Source of the DNA: RGIG3009 sp964433065
GTDB taxonomy: Bacteria; Bacillota; Clostridia; Oscillospirales; Acutalibacteraceae
DNA length: 64,000 nt
Assembly: GCA_964433065.1 (NCBI GenBank)
Contig: CAYSPZ010000002.1
Coordinates: forward strand, 1-64,000
Direction: 5' to 3'
Shown here: in pieces, positions 17,298 to 26,656 of the stretch
Layout of the letters: each line of letters opens with the position of its first letter
Numbering within the stretch: the stretch's first letter is position 1
Position numbers and translations under genes: made by a program
Notes under the pieces: generated by a model
Seen by the model: the letters and a program-made list of their open reading frames with translations, nothing else
What the model was told of the DNA's origin: nothing
Databases searched by the model: none

Positions 17298-18800
17298 ATG
17301 AAAAAATTCAGTTTTAAGACCAACCGCAAACTGCGGATCGGTACCACTGCTACCATCCTCACCCTTGCCGTAGTCGCGGCGGCGGTACTGCTCAACGTGA
17401 TTGTCGGTATCTTGAACGATCGGTATCCGTTGTCCCTTGACCTGACCGCCGACAAAAACTTCACCCTTTCGGAAGAAAGCCGTGAAGTGGCGGACAAAGT
17501 GGAGAAGGATGTGACCATCACCGTCTTTGCGGATGAATCGATCGCCAAAAACCCCTCCACCGGATATGAAGAATTGAATACCGTCTTACGTCAGTTCTAC
17601 CAATTCACCAACGACTACAACCTGCTGACCGACGGTAAGGTCACCACGAAATACATCGACCTCGACGCTAACCCGACGTTGGAAACGCAATATACCAAAT
17701 ACGAAGTATCCTCCGGCGGTATCCTGTTCCAATGCGGCGACCAATGGCGCGCCATTACGCTTGACGACCTGTATCTGGTAGATGACAGTGAAGCCTACTA
17801 TACCGGTCAGTACTATTTCACCTCGCTTGTGGAACAAAAACTGGCAACCAACATCAACGCGGTATGCGGCGGTAAAACGGTGGTACTGACCTTCTTGACC
17901 GGTCACGGCGAAGACGAGACCGCCATCGCCTCGTTGCGTTCGTTATACGAGATGAACGGTTACATCACCGAGACGGTGGATTTCACCACCGCCGCCAAAG
18001 TCAACGAACAATCGGAAGGTATGATCGTCGTCGGTCCGCAAAAAGACTTTACCGACGAGGAGATCACCCGCCTACGTGCGTGGATGCTCAACGACGGCAA
18101 ACGGGAACGCGACCTGTTCGTGTTCTGTAACTATGCCGCATCCTGTCCCAACTTGTATGAGTATCTGGAAGTGGACTACGGCATTGTGGTGACCGACAAC
18201 GTCATCGTTGAAACGGACGAAAACAACATTCCGCTCACCTATTACGGAAGCGATCCGTATTCGCCGCTCACCTCTGCCACCGAAACCGAACTGACGCTCG
18301 ATATCGGTACGGGCAAAGTCATTATGCCGCTGACGTTGCAGTTGAAGACCACCGCGTCCGACGACGACAGCGCGGATAACCTGACCAACTATACGGTGGT
18401 GACCTTCCCCGAATCGGCACAGGTGATCAACGTTACCGAAAAGAGCGATGCCAAAGACGCGGATGAGTATCCGGTCATCGGTATGGCATACGCTTACGAC
18501 TACGATAACGTGGGTTCCGAACGCTTGGAAAACTACGTGATGGTCAGCGGTAGTTATCAGATGATCGATTCGGTCAGCAGTAATTCCTACCGCAACGAAG
18601 AATTGTTACTCATTCCGATGCGCACGGTGTGCAGCCTGGGCGATACCACCGTCATTTCGGGCAGAGATCTGACCGCAGAAAGCGTCGCCTTCTCCACCAT
18701 GACCGCGAACATTCTCGGTCTGGGTGTTTTCACCATCGGCATTCCCGCACTCTTGGTGATCGCCGCGGTGATCGTCTTCATTAAGAGGAGGCACTTATGA
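17298..18800 (+). CDS. GldG-like ABC-associated membrane protein
   Basis: 500 residues. One N-terminal membrane anchor (about 15-37) is followed by a large extracytoplasmic region resembling the ABC_transp_aux domain (DLTADKNFTLSEESREVADKVEKDVTITVFADE, shown in part). A second membrane helix lies at the C-terminus (about 472-494), ending KRRHL. This topology is characteristic of GldG and related proteins that accompany ABC-2 exporters. AGGGGG precedes the ATG at 17298. It overlaps the next gene by four bases. Confidence 0.85.
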   Translation: MKKFSFKTNRKLRIGTTATILTLAVVAAAVLLNVIVGILNDRYPLSLDLTADKNFTLSEESREVADKVEKDVTITVFADESIAKNPSTGYEELNTVLRQFYQFTNDYNLLTDGKVTTKYIDLDANPTLETQYTKYEVSSGGILFQCGDQWRAITLDDLYLVDDSEAYYTGQYYFTSLVEQKLATNINAVCGGKTVVLTFLTGHGEDETAIASLRSLYEMNGYITETVDFTTAAKVNEQSEGMIVVGPQKDFTDEEITRLRAWMLNDGKRERDLFVFCNYAASCPNLYEYLEVDYGIVVTDNVIVETDENNIPLTYYGSDPYSPLTSATETELTLDIGTGKVIMPLTLQLKTTASDDDSADNLTNYTVVTFPESAQVINVTEKSDAKDADEYPVIGMAYAYDYDNVGSERLENYVMVSGSYQMIDSVSSNSYRNEELLLIPMRTVCSLGDTTVISGRDLTAESVAFSTMTANILGLGVFTIGIPALLVIAAVIVFIKRRHL

Positions 18801-20338
18801 GCAAACGGACACGCACACTCCTGTTTTCGGGTATCGCGGTGCTTTTGTTGACCGCTTTGCTTGTGACCGTTCTGTTATTGCCGCCGCCCGAAACACCCGA
18901 TGATGACGGGGACGAACCCGTCGACCTGTCGATGACGTTGTTGGATAAACTGGGCGACGACGAAAAAGCGATCCCCGCTTCAAAGGTGACGGTCACCACG
19001 GGCGGCGAGGAATACACCCTCACCGCCGACAAAGACGGGGATATGACGGTGGATCAGTACAAAGATCTGCCGCACAGCAGTACCGCGTTGGACGCGCTCT
19101 CCACCGAACTGGAACAGTTCATTGCGCTACGCAAGATCACCGACACACCCGAAGATCCCGCGGATTTCGGTTTCGGTACCGACACCTTGTCGAAAGTGTC
19201 GATCACCTATACCGACGATACCACCTACGGGTTTGAGATCGGTAAAAAAGCACCGTCGGGTGACGGCTACTACTTCCGCGAACAAGGCAAGGATCCGGTG
19301 TATCTGTATGCGACCGAATCCGCCGAAGTGTTTATGGAAAAATCAACAGCGTATCTCTCCCGCGCACTCATTACGGTTCCCGTAGCGAACGAGGGCGAAG
19401 AAGCGGCGGAGGACACGGTGATCGTGCGTGACGTCGAGTTGTTCGGCTCGGTACGTAAAACGCCGGTATTCTTCCAATCGATCCAGAAGATCGAGGATAC
19501 CGAAGATATTACCTCCCCCGTATCGGGATACGTTATTCAACGACCGTATTACCACGGTGTGGATTCCAATGCCACCATTCTGACCACCACCGCCTTCTCG
19601 GTGATGGGTGTTACCGATGTGGTGAAGGTATATCCCACCGCCGCACAATTAAAAGCATACGGATTTGACGATCCCTATTCCGCGTGTACGGTCAATTTTG
19701 CGGTACGGCATCCCGTATCCGAGGAAAACGACGAAGGGGAAGAGATCACCTCGTTCACTTACTACAACGTGTTCAAATACACCCTCAAACTCGGCAACAA
19801 GACGGAAGACGGGCTGCGGTATTTCGCGGTATACGCGGAAGATAAACTGATCCCGATCGTGTACGTGATCGATGAGAGTAACGTTGCGTGGGCAAACGTG
19901 CAATACGATGACCTCGCGGAAACGTTGCTGTTCTACCTGTATATCACCAACGTAGAGGAGATCAAGGTCACCGCCAACAGCGCGACCACCACGTTTAAAC
20001 TGAAACACGTGGCAGACGAAGACGATCGCGATAAGAGTCTGATCGTCACCGCCAACGGCAATACGTTTGATACCGCCGATTTCCGTACCGTTTATCAGGA
20101 AATGCTGGGTATGCGCCGTTCGGGTACGGCATCGAAAAAGCCGAGCGGCACACCGGTATTCGAGTTGGATATCCTTACCAACACGGTCAACGATAAACCG
20201 GTACATTTGAAGATCTATAAAGATACCGCATCCAAATATATCGTGCTGCACGACAGCGGCGAGTATTACAGTATCCTCGCCAAAGATGTGGAAGGCTTTA
20301 TCGCCAAATATCAATCCTTACTGGACGAAAATCAATAA
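18797..20338 (+). CDS. DUF4340 domain-containing membrane-anchored protein
   Basis: 513 residues: an N-terminal membrane segment (about 9-30), then repeated beta-rich segments of the DUF4340 type, including PEDPADFGFGTDTLSKVSI and the later KAYGFDDPYSACTV. DUF4340 proteins almost always accompany GldG-like ABC systems. The role is unknown, perhaps an extracytoplasmic accessory or substrate-binding component. AGGAGGCACTT precedes the ATG. A strong terminator ends the operon. Confidence 0.85.
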   Translation: MSKRTRTLLFSGIAVLLLTALLVTVLLLPPPETPDDDGDEPVDLSMTLLDKLGDDEKAIPASKVTVTTGGEEYTLTADKDGDMTVDQYKDLPHSSTALDALSTELEQFIALRKITDTPEDPADFGFGTDTLSKVSITYTDDTTYGFEIGKKAPSGDGYYFREQGKDPVYLYATESAEVFMEKSTAYLSRALITVPVANEGEEAAEDTVIVRDVELFGSVRKTPVFFQSIQKIEDTEDITSPVSGYVIQRPYYHGVDSNATILTTTAFSVMGVTDVVKVYPTAAQLKAYGFDDPYSACTVNFAVRHPVSEENDEGEEITSFTYYNVFKYTLKLGNKTEDGLRYFAVYAEDKLIPIVYVIDESNVAWANVQYDDLAETLLFYLYITNVEEIKVTANSATTTFKLKHVADEDDRDKSLIVTANGNTFDTADFRTVYQEMLGMRRSGTASKKPSGTPVFELDILTNTVNDKPVHLKIYKDTASKYIVLHDSGEYYSILAKDVEGFIAKYQSLLDENQ

Positions 20339-20342
20339 GCCG

Positions 20343-20377
20343 AAAGACACCGCCGACACTCGTCGGCGGTGTCTTTT
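20343..20377 (+). terminator. Terminator of the ABC/GldG operon
   Basis: AAAGACACCGCCGAC pairs with GTCGGCGGTGTCTTT around ACTC, followed by T residues. Confidence 0.88.
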
Positions 20378-20434
20378 ACCTAAAAATTGGTCAATTTAAC
20401 GAAAAAAGATGGCAAAAGTGTTAAAAATATGTGC

Positions 20435-20463
20435 TTGTTTTCTGTAATATTATGCGTTATAAT
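20435..20463 (+). promoter_or_regulatory. Promoter of the NusG_II/Gx/Rnf operon
   Basis: TTGTTT (20435-20440), 17-base spacer, perfect TATAAT (20458-20463), 36 bases before the first ATG. Confidence 0.65.
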
Positions 20464-20498
20464 GAGGTAGTACCAGTGTGACCGAAAGGAGTAACCGT

Positions 20499-20876
20499 AT
20501 GAAATTAGCGCCGTTTCGTCCCATAGACGTGGTCATTGCTACCGTGTGCGGACTGTTGGCGCTGCTTTTGTTTTGTTCGACACGGTTCGACCCACAGACG
20601 GGTACCGAAGCGGTGATCGAAGCGGTCGGTCAGGAGGCAAAAACCCGTCCGCTTTCGCAGGATACGTCACTTACGGTCACAGGCAAAAACGGGCACACCG
20701 TAACGGTCGAGATCCGAAACGGTGCCGTACGGGTGACCGACAGTACCTGCCCCGATCATCTGTGTGAACAGGGCGGTTGGTTTTCCGAAAGCGGTCGCAG
20801 TGCCGTATGTGTACCCGCAGGCATATCGGTACGTATTGCGGGTGACCGACAGACGATAGACGGGGTGACGGGATGA
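20499..20876 (+). CDS. NusG domain II-containing small membrane protein
   Basis: 125 residues: one N-terminal membrane helix (about 12-27) and an extracytoplasmic NusG_II domain (about 60-125) with the Cys-containing segment STCPDHLCEQGGW. Such proteins sit before the Gx transporter gene and Rnf or FMN-binding genes in many Clostridia. The function is not established; the CPDHLC motif suggests a redox or metal role. The ATG at 20499 follows AAAGGAGT; a start at 20478 would precede that site. It overlaps the next gene by four bases. Confidence 0.85.
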   Translation: MKLAPFRPIDVVIATVCGLLALLLFCSTRFDPQTGTEAVIEAVGQEAKTRPLSQDTSLTVTGKNGHTVTVEIRNGAVRVTDSTCPDHLCEQGGWFSESGRSAVCVPAGISVRIAGDRQTIDGVTG

Positions 20877-21373
20877 AACGATCGATTTCTTTTCACGTCA
20901 GCGTCATCGGTCTGTTGTCCGCTCTCACCGTCGCGCTCTCGATATTGGAAGGGTGGTTGCCCGCCATTCCCGTTGCAGGTGCGCGGCTGGGTCTTGCCAA
21001 TATCACCGTGATGTACGCGCTGGTTCACCTGTCGACACCGTCGGCGATGGCGGTGACCGCTGTCAAATGCCTGTTCGCGCTGTTTCGTGGCGGCACGGCG
21101 TTCTTGATGAGTACCGCCGGTAGCGTCCTTGCCCTGCTTGCCATGTGGGGTATGCGTCGGTTGTTCAAAGAACGGCTCGGCGCGGTGGGACTCGGCATTG
21201 TCGGCGCGGTCGCGCACAATGTCGGGCAATGGCTGGTCGCATACGCGATGCTCGGTGACGCGATGGTATACTACGCGCCGATCCTGTTACTGTTAGCGCT
21301 TCCGGCAGGTGTGATCACCGGCCTTGTTTTACACGTAACCACCCCTTACTTTAATCGGATTCAAAGGATGTGA
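20873..21373 (+). CDS. Gx transporter family protein
   Basis: A 166-residue polytopic membrane protein with four to six helices, matching the Gx transporter family (often labelled heptaprenyl diphosphate synthase component I). Conserved stretches are VAGARLGLANITVMYAL and VGAVAHNVGQWLVAY. The fold resembles substrate-binding components of ECF transporters, but its substrate is unknown. The overlap with the NusG_II gene and the 4-base gap to rnfC place it in the Rnf transcription unit. Confidence 0.85.
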   Translation: MKRSISFHVSVIGLLSALTVALSILEGWLPAIPVAGARLGLANITVMYALVHLSTPSAMAVTAVKCLFALFRGGTAFLMSTAGSVLALLAMWGMRRLFKERLGAVGLGIVGAVAHNVGQWLVAYAMLGDAMVYYAPILLLLALPAGVITGLVLHVTTPYFNRIQRM

Positions 21374-21377
21374 CGAT

Positions 21378-22691
21378 ATGATCAGATTATTTAAGCGTAT
21401 CGGCGGTGTTCACGCACCTCACCGCAAACACACGGCGGAGTGTGCGACCGTATCGATGCCGATCCCCAAAACCATCGTTCTGCCGATGTTACAGCATATC
21501 GGCGCACTGTGTACCCCCGTCGTCAAGGTGGGGGATACCGTTGCGGTCGGACAGATGGTCGCCGACAGTGACGCACCGGTCAGCGTGCCGATCCACAGCA
21601 GTGTTTCGGGTACGGTAACCGCGATGAAAGATCTGTTGTTGCCGGGTGGACGGTCGATCCCCTCGCTGGTGATCGAAGCCGACGGCGAACAACGGCTCTA
21701 TGAAGGAATCCAACCGCCCGTTGTCGAAACGTTCGAAGACTTTATCGCCGCGGTACGCGCCAGCGGTCTGGTCGGTCTGGGCGGCGCGGGTTTCCCACAG
21801 CACGTCAAACTCAATCCGAAAAACCTCGATGAGGTGGAGACACTCATCATCAACGCCGCCGAATGCGAACCCTACATCACCGCCGACTATCGCGAATGTA
21901 TGGAACACGGCGACGACGTGATGGAAGGCATCCAACTGGTCATGAAATATCTGGATATCCGCCACACCGTCATCGGTATCGAACGCAACAAACCGGCGGC
22001 GATCGCCCATCTGTCCAAACTCGCGTCGGCGATCTCCACCAAAAAACGTCGCATCACCGTGAAAACGTTGGCGGCATCCTACCCGCAAGGTGCCGAAAAG
22101 GTGCTCATCGACGCGTGTATCGGTCGAGAAGTCCCCATCGGTAAACTACCCGCCGACGTGGGTTGCGTCGTGATGAACGTCACCTCGGTCGCCTTCTTGG
22201 CGCGGTATTTTAAAACGGGTATGCCGCTGGTTGAACGCCGCGTCACGGTGGACGGTTCGTCGGTCGAAAATCCGCAAAACCTGCGGGTGGCGATCGGTAC
22301 CCCGATCCGCGACATTCTCAATTTTACAGGACTGACAAAACCCGTTTCCAAATTGCTGTACGGCGGCCCGATGATGGGTCTCGCCCTGATGAACGACGAA
22401 CTGCCGCTCCTCAAACAAAACAACGCCGTGTTGGCATTCGCCGAAGAAGACGTGATCGATTACGAAGCGACTCCGTGTATCCGTTGCGGTCGTTGCGTGG
22501 ACGTTTGTCCGATGCGACTGATGCCGACGGCGATCACCAAAGCTTATAAAACGGGCAACGTGGTGGAGCTGAACGCGCTCAATACGATGACCTGTATGGA
22601 ATGCGGTTCGTGTACCTACGCGTGTCCCGCGCATCGTCCGATCATTCAAACCATCCGTATGGCAAAAAGCCTGATGCGGAAATCGAAATAA
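21378..22691 (+). CDS. rnfC: Rnf complex subunit C (ferredoxin:NAD+ oxidoreductase)
   Basis: 437 residues. The Rnf complex oxidises reduced ferredoxin with NAD+ and pumps Na+ or H+. RnfC is the peripheral subunit that binds NADH and FMN and carries two [4Fe-4S] clusters. Seen here are the Gly-rich GLVGLGGAGFPQHVKL, the NAAECEPYITADYR segment, and cluster motifs CIRCGRCVDVCP and CMECGSCTYACP near the C-terminus. It is the first true subunit gene of a complete C-D-G-E-A-B set. Confidence 0.95.
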   Translation: MIRLFKRIGGVHAPHRKHTAECATVSMPIPKTIVLPMLQHIGALCTPVVKVGDTVAVGQMVADSDAPVSVPIHSSVSGTVTAMKDLLLPGGRSIPSLVIEADGEQRLYEGIQPPVVETFEDFIAAVRASGLVGLGGAGFPQHVKLNPKNLDEVETLIINAAECEPYITADYRECMEHGDDVMEGIQLVMKYLDIRHTVIGIERNKPAAIAHLSKLASAISTKKRRITVKTLAASYPQGAEKVLIDACIGREVPIGKLPADVGCVVMNVTSVAFLARYFKTGMPLVERRVTVDGSSVENPQNLRVAIGTPIRDILNFTGLTKPVSKLLYGGPMMGLALMNDELPLLKQNNAVLAFAEEDVIDYEATPCIRCGRCVDVCPMRLMPTAITKAYKTGNVVELNALNTMTCMECGSCTYACPAHRPIIQTIRMAKSLMRKSK

Positions 22692-22709
22692 AGAAAGGAG
22701 AGCAATACA

Positions 22710-23657
22710 ATGGAACACACGTTACACGTATCTCCGTCACCGCACCTGCATTGCGGTATGCACACCCGCAACCTGATGGGCGAAGTGGTTATTGCCCTCC
22801 TGCCGTCGGTGATCGCGTCGATCGTTCTGTTCGGTCCCCGCGCACTCGCGGTCATCACCGTCTGTGTGGCGGCGGCGATCGCTTCGGAATATTTGTGCCG
22901 TCTGGTTATGAAACGTCCCCAAACGGTGGGCGACCTGTCCTGTATCGTGACGGGTGTATTGTTAGCGTTAAACCTGCCGGTCACCGTGCCGCTGTGGCAA
23001 GCGGTGTTCGGTGTGGTGGTCGCCATCGTGGTCGCCAAGCAGATGTTCGGCGGTCTCGGTCAGAACTTCGTTAACCCCGCACTGGTCGGCCGTATCGTGC
23101 TGATGGGTAGTTTCCCCGTCGAGATGAACGACTGGGTCAAACCCCTTTCATGGATGAACGGTACCGACGCGGTGACCTCCGCCACCCCTCTCGCCGTGTT
23201 GGGCGAAAACCCCGACGCGTCGTTTAATACGTTGGATCTGTTCCTCGGTCTGCGCGGCGGTTGCTTGGGCGAGACCTGCGTGCTTGCCCTGTTGCTCGGC
23301 GGTATCTATTTGATGATTCGCGGTATCATTCGCCCGCTCATACCGGTCACCTATCTCGGTACCGTGTTCGTGTTGACCTGGATCTTAGGTCAGAACCCCG
23401 TCGTACACGTGATGTCGGGCGGCTTGATGATCGGTGCCATCTTTATGGCGACCGACTATGCCTCTTGCCCCATCAACCGTACGGGTAAATTTATCTACGC
23501 GATCGGTTGCGGTCTGCTGACGGTGTTGATCCGTCTGTACGGCTCGTTGCCGGAAGGTGTGTCGTTTGCCATTGTCATTATGAACATCCTGACACCGCTG
23601 ATCGAAAAGATCGCCTGTCCGCGTCCGTTCGGTTCCGGAAAGGCGGTGGCGAAATGA
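22710..23657 (+). CDS. rnfD: Rnf complex subunit D
   Basis: A 315-residue membrane protein with about ten helices. RnfD carries a covalently bound FMN on a threonine; the candidate segment here is DAVTSATPLAVLG (about 150). AAAGGAGAG precedes the ATG. It overlaps rnfG by four bases. Na+ translocation is thought to run through RnfD with RnfA/E. Confidence 0.94.
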   Translation: MEHTLHVSPSPHLHCGMHTRNLMGEVVIALLPSVIASIVLFGPRALAVITVCVAAAIASEYLCRLVMKRPQTVGDLSCIVTGVLLALNLPVTVPLWQAVFGVVVAIVVAKQMFGGLGQNFVNPALVGRIVLMGSFPVEMNDWVKPLSWMNGTDAVTSATPLAVLGENPDASFNTLDLFLGLRGGCLGETCVLALLLGGIYLMIRGIIRPLIPVTYLGTVFVLTWILGQNPVVHVMSGGLMIGAIFMATDYASCPINRTGKFIYAIGCGLLTVLIRLYGSLPEGVSFAIVIMNILTPLIEKIACPRPFGSGKAVAK

Positions 23658-24196
23658 GATCGTTTAAAGATATTCTGATCTCCGCTCTGGCATTGACCGT
23701 GATCGCGGGATGCATTACGGCGGCGCTTGCCGGTACCAATATGCTTACCGAAGATACCATTGCCAAGCGTACCGAAGAGATCGAAAATGCCGCTCGCCTG
23801 CAAGTCATCGATGCCGATGATTTTGAGGAAAAAACGGCGCAAGACGATTCTTTTACGTATCACATTGCCACGAAAGACGGCACACAGGTCGGTTACGTGT
23901 TCGTGACCGAAAGCACCGGTAAAAGTTCGGGGCTTACCGTGATGACCGGTATCGATCAAAACGGTGTGATCACCGGTGTGGTGATCACCGACGACAACGA
24001 GACCGCCGGTTACGTCGATAAGATCGAAGCGGCACAATTACCCCAACAACTTGTCGGCAAAAAAGCCGAACAAATAACGCTCGGTCAGGACGTGGATGCC
24101 GTTTCCCAAGCCACCAAAACGTCAAAAGGTGTTGTGAACGCGGTCAATTTGGCGATCGAGCGGTATCAGATCATTGCAAAGGAGGCGGAAGTATGA
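23654..24196 (+). CDS. rnfG: Rnf complex subunit G (FMN-binding)
   Basis: 180 residues: one N-terminal membrane anchor (about 9-29) and an extracytoplasmic FMN-binding domain. The flavinylation motif is in AVSQATKTSKG (about 155), where the Thr would take FMN. The ATG at 23654 overlaps the rnfD stop (ATGA); a longer open frame reaching back to 23507 lies inside rnfD and is not used. Confidence 0.94.
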   Translation: MRSFKDILISALALTVIAGCITAALAGTNMLTEDTIAKRTEEIENAARLQVIDADDFEEKTAQDDSFTYHIATKDGTQVGYVFVTESTGKSSGLTVMTGIDQNGVITGVVITDDNETAGYVDKIEAAQLPQQLVGKKAEQITLGQDVDAVSQATKTSKGVVNAVNLAIERYQIIAKEAEV

Positions 24197-24876
24197 GTAA
24201 TCGGTATTGGTCTACGTTTTCAAAAGGGCTCGTGCGCGAAAACCCCACCTTCCGTCTGTTGCTCGGCACCTGCCCGACCTTAGCGGTCACTACTGCGGCA
24301 TTTAACGGGTTCGGTATGGGTATCGCCGCTACCTTCGTGTTGGTCTGCTCGAATATCGTTATCTCGTTATTGCGTAAATGCATTCCTGATAAGGTGCGCT
24401 TACCCTCCTATATCGTGGTCATTGCGGGTTTCACCACCATCGTACAGATGTTGGTAAAAGCCTATCTGCCTGCGATCGACAGTGCGCTCGGTATTTACCT
24501 GCCGCTTATCGTGGTCAACTGCATCATCTTAGGTCGCGCCGAAGCGTTTGCGGGTAAAAACACCGTGGGACTTTCGGCACTTGACGGTCTCGGTATGGGC
24601 GCCGGTTTTACCGCCGCGCTCGTCTTGATGGGCAGTGTACGCGAATTGCTCGGCAGCGGTACGTTGTTCGGATGGCCGAACGGCGGTCTGTTCCCGGCGA
24701 TCTCCATTTTCGTACTTCCGGCGGGCGGCTTTTTCGTGTTCGGTATCCTGATCTGGCTTACCAACCTCCTGTCCACCAAACTGGAACACGACGAAACGCG
24801 TAAAGAACTTTCGCAGGATGTCTGCGCAGCGTGTCCGATGGCGGAAAACTGCCATAGGGGAGGTGAGGGACAATGA
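24193..24876 (+). CDS. rnfE: Rnf complex subunit E
   Basis: A 227-residue membrane protein with six helices, paralogous to RnfA, with LGTCPTLAVTTAAFNGFGMG and LGIYLPLIVVNCIILGRAEAF. The Cys residues in the transmembrane core (the CPT and NC segments) match those proposed to hold an iron-sulfur centre shared with RnfA. AAGGAGGCGG precedes the ATG; it overlaps both neighbours by four bases. Confidence 0.95.
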   Translation: MSNRYWSTFSKGLVRENPTFRLLLGTCPTLAVTTAAFNGFGMGIAATFVLVCSNIVISLLRKCIPDKVRLPSYIVVIAGFTTIVQMLVKAYLPAIDSALGIYLPLIVVNCIILGRAEAFAGKNTVGLSALDGLGMGAGFTAALVLMGSVRELLGSGTLFGWPNGGLFPAISIFVLPAGGFFVFGILIWLTNLLSTKLEHDETRKELSQDVCAACPMAENCHRGGEGQ

Positions 24877-25454
24877 ACCAATACTTTGCGATCTTGATCG
24901 GCGGATTACTGGTCAACAACTTTGTCCTCTCGCAATTCTTAGGGATCTGCCCGTTCCTCGGTGTTTCCAAAAAACTCAGTTCCGCCGCGGGAATGTCGGT
25001 GGCGGTCATCTTCGTTATGTTGATGTCGACCGCCGCTACCTGGCCGATCTACCATTATTTGTTGTTACCCAACGGCTTATCGTATCTGCAAACGATCGTG
25101 TTTATCCTGATCATTGCGGCACTCGTACAGTTGGTGGAGATCGTTCTTCGCCGTTTTGTACCGCCGCTGTATCAGGCACTCGGTATCTATCTGCCGCTTA
25201 TCACCACCAACTGCGCGGTTCTCGGTGTGACCATTCTAAACATCGACAGCAACTACAATTTCCTGCAATCGATGGTCAACGCGCTCGGCGCGGGTCTCGG
25301 TTTCCTGTTGGCAATGGTGATGTTTGCGGGTGTGCGCGAACGGTTGGAAAGTGCCGAGGTTCCCGAAACGCTCAAAGGAATGCCCATCACCCTGATCGCG
25401 GCATCGGTGGTTTCGGTTGCGTTTTTAGGATTTCAAGGTTTGTTCGGACTGTGA
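24873..25454 (+). CDS. rnfA: Rnf complex subunit A
   Basis: A 193-residue membrane protein with six helices. LSQFLGICPFLGVSKK and LGIYLPLITTNCAVLGV mirror RnfE, including the Cys positions. It forms the intramembrane core with RnfE. GGGGAGGTGAGG precedes the ATG. Confidence 0.95.
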   Translation: MNQYFAILIGGLLVNNFVLSQFLGICPFLGVSKKLSSAAGMSVAVIFVMLMSTAATWPIYHYLLLPNGLSYLQTIVFILIIAALVQLVEIVLRRFVPPLYQALGIYLPLITTNCAVLGVTILNIDSNYNFLQSMVNALGAGLGFLLAMVMFAGVRERLESAEVPETLKGMPITLIAASVVSVAFLGFQGLFGL

Positions 25455-25465
25455 GGTGAACCGTA

Positions 25466-26266
25466 ATGAATGGAATGTTATTTGCCGTGTTACTCGTTGC
25501 CGGTTTGGGATTGGTCGCGGGATTGATCTTGGCGATCGCCTCCGTTTTGATGGCGGTTCCCGTTGACGAGAAAACACAGACGTTACGTGAAATGTTGCCC
25601 GGCATCAACTGCGGTGCCTGCGGGTATTCCGGTTGTGAAGGATATGCCGACGCGATGGCAAACCACGGCGCCGCCGTGGGTTTGTGTTCACCCGGCGGTG
25701 ACGCGGTCGCCAAAGCGACGGGCGAATTTCTCGGTGTGGAAGGTAAGATCGAACGCAAGACCGCGTTCGTGCGATGCGGCGGTTGCGAGGATATGACCAC
25801 CCGCAAACTCAACTACCACGGGATCCCGTCCTGTGCGGCGGCGGTCCAGTTCTACGGCGGCAACTGGTTGTGCCAATACGGTTGCCTCGGTTACGGCGAC
25901 TGTAAAAGCGCGTGTGAATACGGTGCCATTACCGTCGAAAACGGATTAGCGAAGATCGACCCCGCGTTGTGCCGTGGTTGCACGAAATGTGTAGCGGCAT
26001 GTCCCAAAGACCTCATTATGATGCAGGGAAGCGTTACGAAAGGTATCGTGCGTTGCCGTAGTCACGAAAAAGGTGCGCTTACCCGTAAAGCGTGTACGGC
26101 AGGCTGTATCGGTTGCGGAAAATGCACAAAGGTCTGTGAATACGACGCGATCCACGTCGAAAACAATCTCGCGATCATTGATCCGGATAAGTGTGTCGGA
26201 TGCGGCAAATGCGCCGAAACCTGCCCGATGCACTGCATTGAGGTTTTTGTCCCGCAAAAAGCGTAA
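25466..26266 (+). CDS. rnfB: Rnf complex subunit B (ferredoxin-type iron-sulfur protein)
   Basis: 266 residues: an N-terminal membrane helix (about 5-28), a four-Cys cluster domain with CGACGYSGCEGYA (about 50), then ferredoxin motifs CRGCTKCVAACP, CIGCGKCTKVC and CVGCGKCAETCP. RnfB accepts electrons from soluble ferredoxin and passes them into the complex. It is the last gene of the operon. Confidence 0.95.
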   Translation: MNGMLFAVLLVAGLGLVAGLILAIASVLMAVPVDEKTQTLREMLPGINCGACGYSGCEGYADAMANHGAAVGLCSPGGDAVAKATGEFLGVEGKIERKTAFVRCGGCEDMTTRKLNYHGIPSCAAAVQFYGGNWLCQYGCLGYGDCKSACEYGAITVENGLAKIDPALCRGCTKCVAACPKDLIMMQGSVTKGIVRCRSHEKGALTRKACTAGCIGCGKCTKVCEYDAIHVENNLAIIDPDKCVGCGKCAETCPMHCIEVFVPQKA

Positions 26267-26268
26267 AA

Positions 26269-26297
26269 AAGTGTGTTATTTTTTAAAAAATACACTT
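26269..26297 (+). terminator. AT-rich hairpin after rnfB
   Basis: AAGTGT and ATTTTTT pair with AAAAAAT and ACACTT with a small bulge. It overlaps the -35 box of the tRNA promoter, so it is at best a weak terminator. Confidence 0.35.
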
Positions 26298-26325
26298 GAC
26301 AAACGCCATTGGTATACTATATAAT
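26296..26325 (+). promoter_or_regulatory. Promoter of the tRNA cluster
   Basis: Perfect TTGACA (26296-26301), 18-base spacer, perfect TATAAT (26320-26325), 31 bases before the first tRNA. Confidence 0.85.
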
Positions 26326-26356
26326 GGACAACGTCCCTTACAGAGGGGGCGTAAAC

Positions 26357-26433
26357 GGCTGTATAGCTCAGTTGGCTAGAGCACGCGGTTCATACCCGCG
26401 GTGTCACTGGTTCAAATCCAGTTACAGCCACCA
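26357..26433 (+). tRNA. tRNA with CAT anticodon (elongator Met most likely)
   Basis: Cloverleaf with acceptor GGCTGTA/TACAGCC, anticodon arm CGCGG-TTCATAC-CCGCG (anticodon CAT), T arm CTGG-TTCAAAT-CCAG and an encoded CCA end. An Ile tRNA with a modified CAT anticodon is the alternative. Confidence 0.9.
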
Positions 26434-26437
26434 ATGC

Positions 26438-26512
26438 GGCCCGATGGTCAAGCGGTTAAGACACCGCCCTTTCACGGCGGTAACACGGGTTCGATTCCCG
26501 TTCGGGTCACCA
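26438..26512 (+). tRNA. tRNA-Glu (anticodon TTC)
   Basis: Acceptor GGCCCGA/TCGGGTC, anticodon arm CCGCC-CTTTCAC-GGCGG (anticodon TTC), T arm CGGG-TTCGATT-CCCG, encoded CCA. Confidence 0.93.
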
Positions 26513-26548
26513 CATTGTTTGGTCGCTGCAATAGCGGCGACCGCATAC

Positions 26549-26625
26549 GGGCGTATAGCTCAGCTGGTTAGAGCGCCTGCTTCACACGCAGGAGGTCAGC
26601 GGTTCGAGTCCGTTTACGCCCACCA
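26549..26625 (+). tRNA. tRNA-Val (anticodon CAC)
   Basis: Acceptor GGGCGTA/TACGCCC, anticodon arm CCTGC-TTCACAC-GCAGG (anticodon CAC), T arm with TTCGAGT, encoded CCA. Confidence 0.93.
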
Positions 26626-26630
26626 CAGGA

Positions 26631-26656
26631 AAACACACCAACGGGTGTGTTTTTTG
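26631..26656 (+). terminator. Terminator of the tRNA cluster
   Basis: AAACACACC pairs with GGGTGTGTTT followed by T residues. Confidence 0.85.

Noticed and set aside
20499..26266. Possible novelty of the Rnf region
   Set aside because: All six subunits are complete, with standard motifs and the common clostridial order, preceded by the usual NusG_II and Gx genes.
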